From: Cupriavidus sp. EM10
GTDB lineage: Bacteria > Pseudomonadota > Gammaproteobacteria > Burkholderiales > Burkholderiaceae
Assembly (NCBI RefSeq): GCF_018729255.1
Contig: NZ_CP076061.1
Span: forward strand, 372,001-436,000
Length of the DNA: 64,000 nt
Direction: 5' to 3'
The position numbers were made by a program, and so were the translations under genes. Under the pieces are notes generated by a model that was given only the letters and a program-made list of their open reading frames with translations, was not told where the DNA came from and ran no database searches. Below are positions 63,410 to 64,000 of this stretch, piece after piece (positions within the stretch are counted from its first letter, which is position 1; each line of letters begins with the position of its first letter).

Positions 63410-64000
63410 ACGCGCGTACGGCCGTGCTGGCCTTGCTCGCCTCGCTCGCCTCGCTTCCCCTCTCCGCGCAGGCATCCCCGCTGGCGCTGCCGGCGCCGCC
63501 CGACATGGCGTTTGCGCCGATCCCCGGCAAGCAGCTGCCGGCGGATCTGGTATTTCGCGACGACGACGGCCGGGCGGTGCGCCTGCAGGATCTGTCGCTT
63601 GGCAAGCCGCTGGTGCTGGTGCCCGGCTACTACCGCTGCCCCAACCTGTGCAGCACGGTGATGGATGGCGTACTGGAATCGCTGGCCCAGGCGCGCCTGC
63701 CGCACGGCACCTGGCACGCCGCCGCCGTCAGCATCGACAGCCGCGAGACGGTGGCGGTGGCCGCCGCCAAGAAGCCGCTCTACGGCGCGCTGGTGGCCGC
63801 CACGGGGGGCGACCTGCACATGCTCACCGGCGATGCCGCCGCCGTCGGCGCGCTGACGAGTGCCATTGGCATGCGGGTGTCGCCCTCGTCCGACTCATCC
63901 AATCCCGACCAGATTGCCCACCCGGCCGGCCTCGTCGTGCTGACGCCCGATGGCCGCATCGCACGGGCCTTCAGCGGCGTCCGTTTCGACGCGGCCGCCC
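63406..64000 (+). CDS. SCO1/SenC-family copper chaperone, cut by window end
   Basis: The first 198 residues of a thioredoxin-fold copper chaperone for CuA of cytochrome c oxidase are visible. A signal peptide (LALLASLASLPLSAQA) precedes the copper-binding CPNLC in GYYRCPNLCSTVMDG near residue 80 and the His ligand in QIAHPAGLVVLTPDG near residue 175. It lies in overlap with the small ACIII-operon gene. Cytochrome oxidase subunits are expected to follow beyond the window. Confidence 0.9.
   Translation, partial: MNARTAVLALLASLASLPLSAQASPLALPAPPDMAFAPIPGKQLPADLVFRDDDGRAVRLQDLSLGKPLVLVPGYYRCPNLCSTVMDGVLESLAQARLPHGTWHAAAVSIDSRETVAVAAAKKPLYGALVAATGGDLHMLTGDAAAVGALTSAIGMRVSPSSDSSNPDQIAHPAGLVVLTPDGRIARAFSGVRFDAAA

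Overview
The window reads as a chromosome or large replicon segment of a high-GC betaproteobacterium, most likely Burkholderiaceae of the Cupriavidus/Ralstonia type. The basis is gene content: two Bug/TctC periplasmic receptors, many LysR regulators, a caa3-associated alternative complex III, and a DUF1852/core-MetE methionine synthase pair. The genus is an inference. No rRNA, tRNA or CRISPR array was seen.

Layout. 1-1.7 kb: the end of an HMG-CoA lyase gene, divergent from a LysR gene. 1.7-5.5 kb: a poorly conserved, lower-GC accessory stretch with three orphan small genes, a short dispersed repeat, an IS21 istB remnant and a transporter pseudogene. 5.5-9.2 kb: a MetR-like regulator followed by flavin reductase, mesX (DUF1852) and mesD, a folate-independent methionine synthase locus. 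9.2-9.5 kb: a deletion scar joining AraC and SDR gene ends. 9.7-12 kb: an AAA ATPase and an esterase. 12.2-16.8 kb: a Bug receptor, an MFS exporter, a Tat-exported hydrolase and small membrane proteins. 17.1-20.7 kb: a PAS/GAF histidine kinase with two response regulators. 20.9-22.5 kb: a CYTH-CHAD protein. 22.5-31.9 kb: a TetR gene divergent from a nine-gene lipid-modification cluster (flavoprotein, DUF1365, cyclopropane-synthase-like methyltransferase, GPH transporter, DUF3833, SDRs, SnoaL-like, hydrolase).

32-38.9 kb (minus strand): a TonB receptor, peptide/nickel-type binding protein, two permeases and a double ATPase, apparently one uptake operon. 39-41.6 kb: an alpha-hydroxyketone autoinducer synthase (CqsA/LqsA type) with its sensor kinase. 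42.2-45.5 kb: a molybdopterin oxidoreductase, cytochrome b561 and MXKDX protein divergent from an ECF sigma/NrsF pair. Both sides carry exact copies of the Caulobacter SigF-type promoter. 45.5-55.9 kb: Dyp peroxidase, Bug receptor, HpaI-type aldolase, LysR regulators, an EamA exporter, a second TonB receptor, an isochorismatase-like protein and a VOC protein. 56.1-64 kb: an alternative complex III operon (actABCDEF) running into a SCO copper chaperone cut by the window end.

A caution applies throughout. Around thirty single-base frame breaks occur in otherwise well-conserved genes, nearly all consistent with one missing base, many of them in a short homopolymer. They are concentrated at 19-32 kb. 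Sequencing or assembly error is more likely than mass pseudogenisation, so these genes are annotated as whole CDSs with the break positions given.
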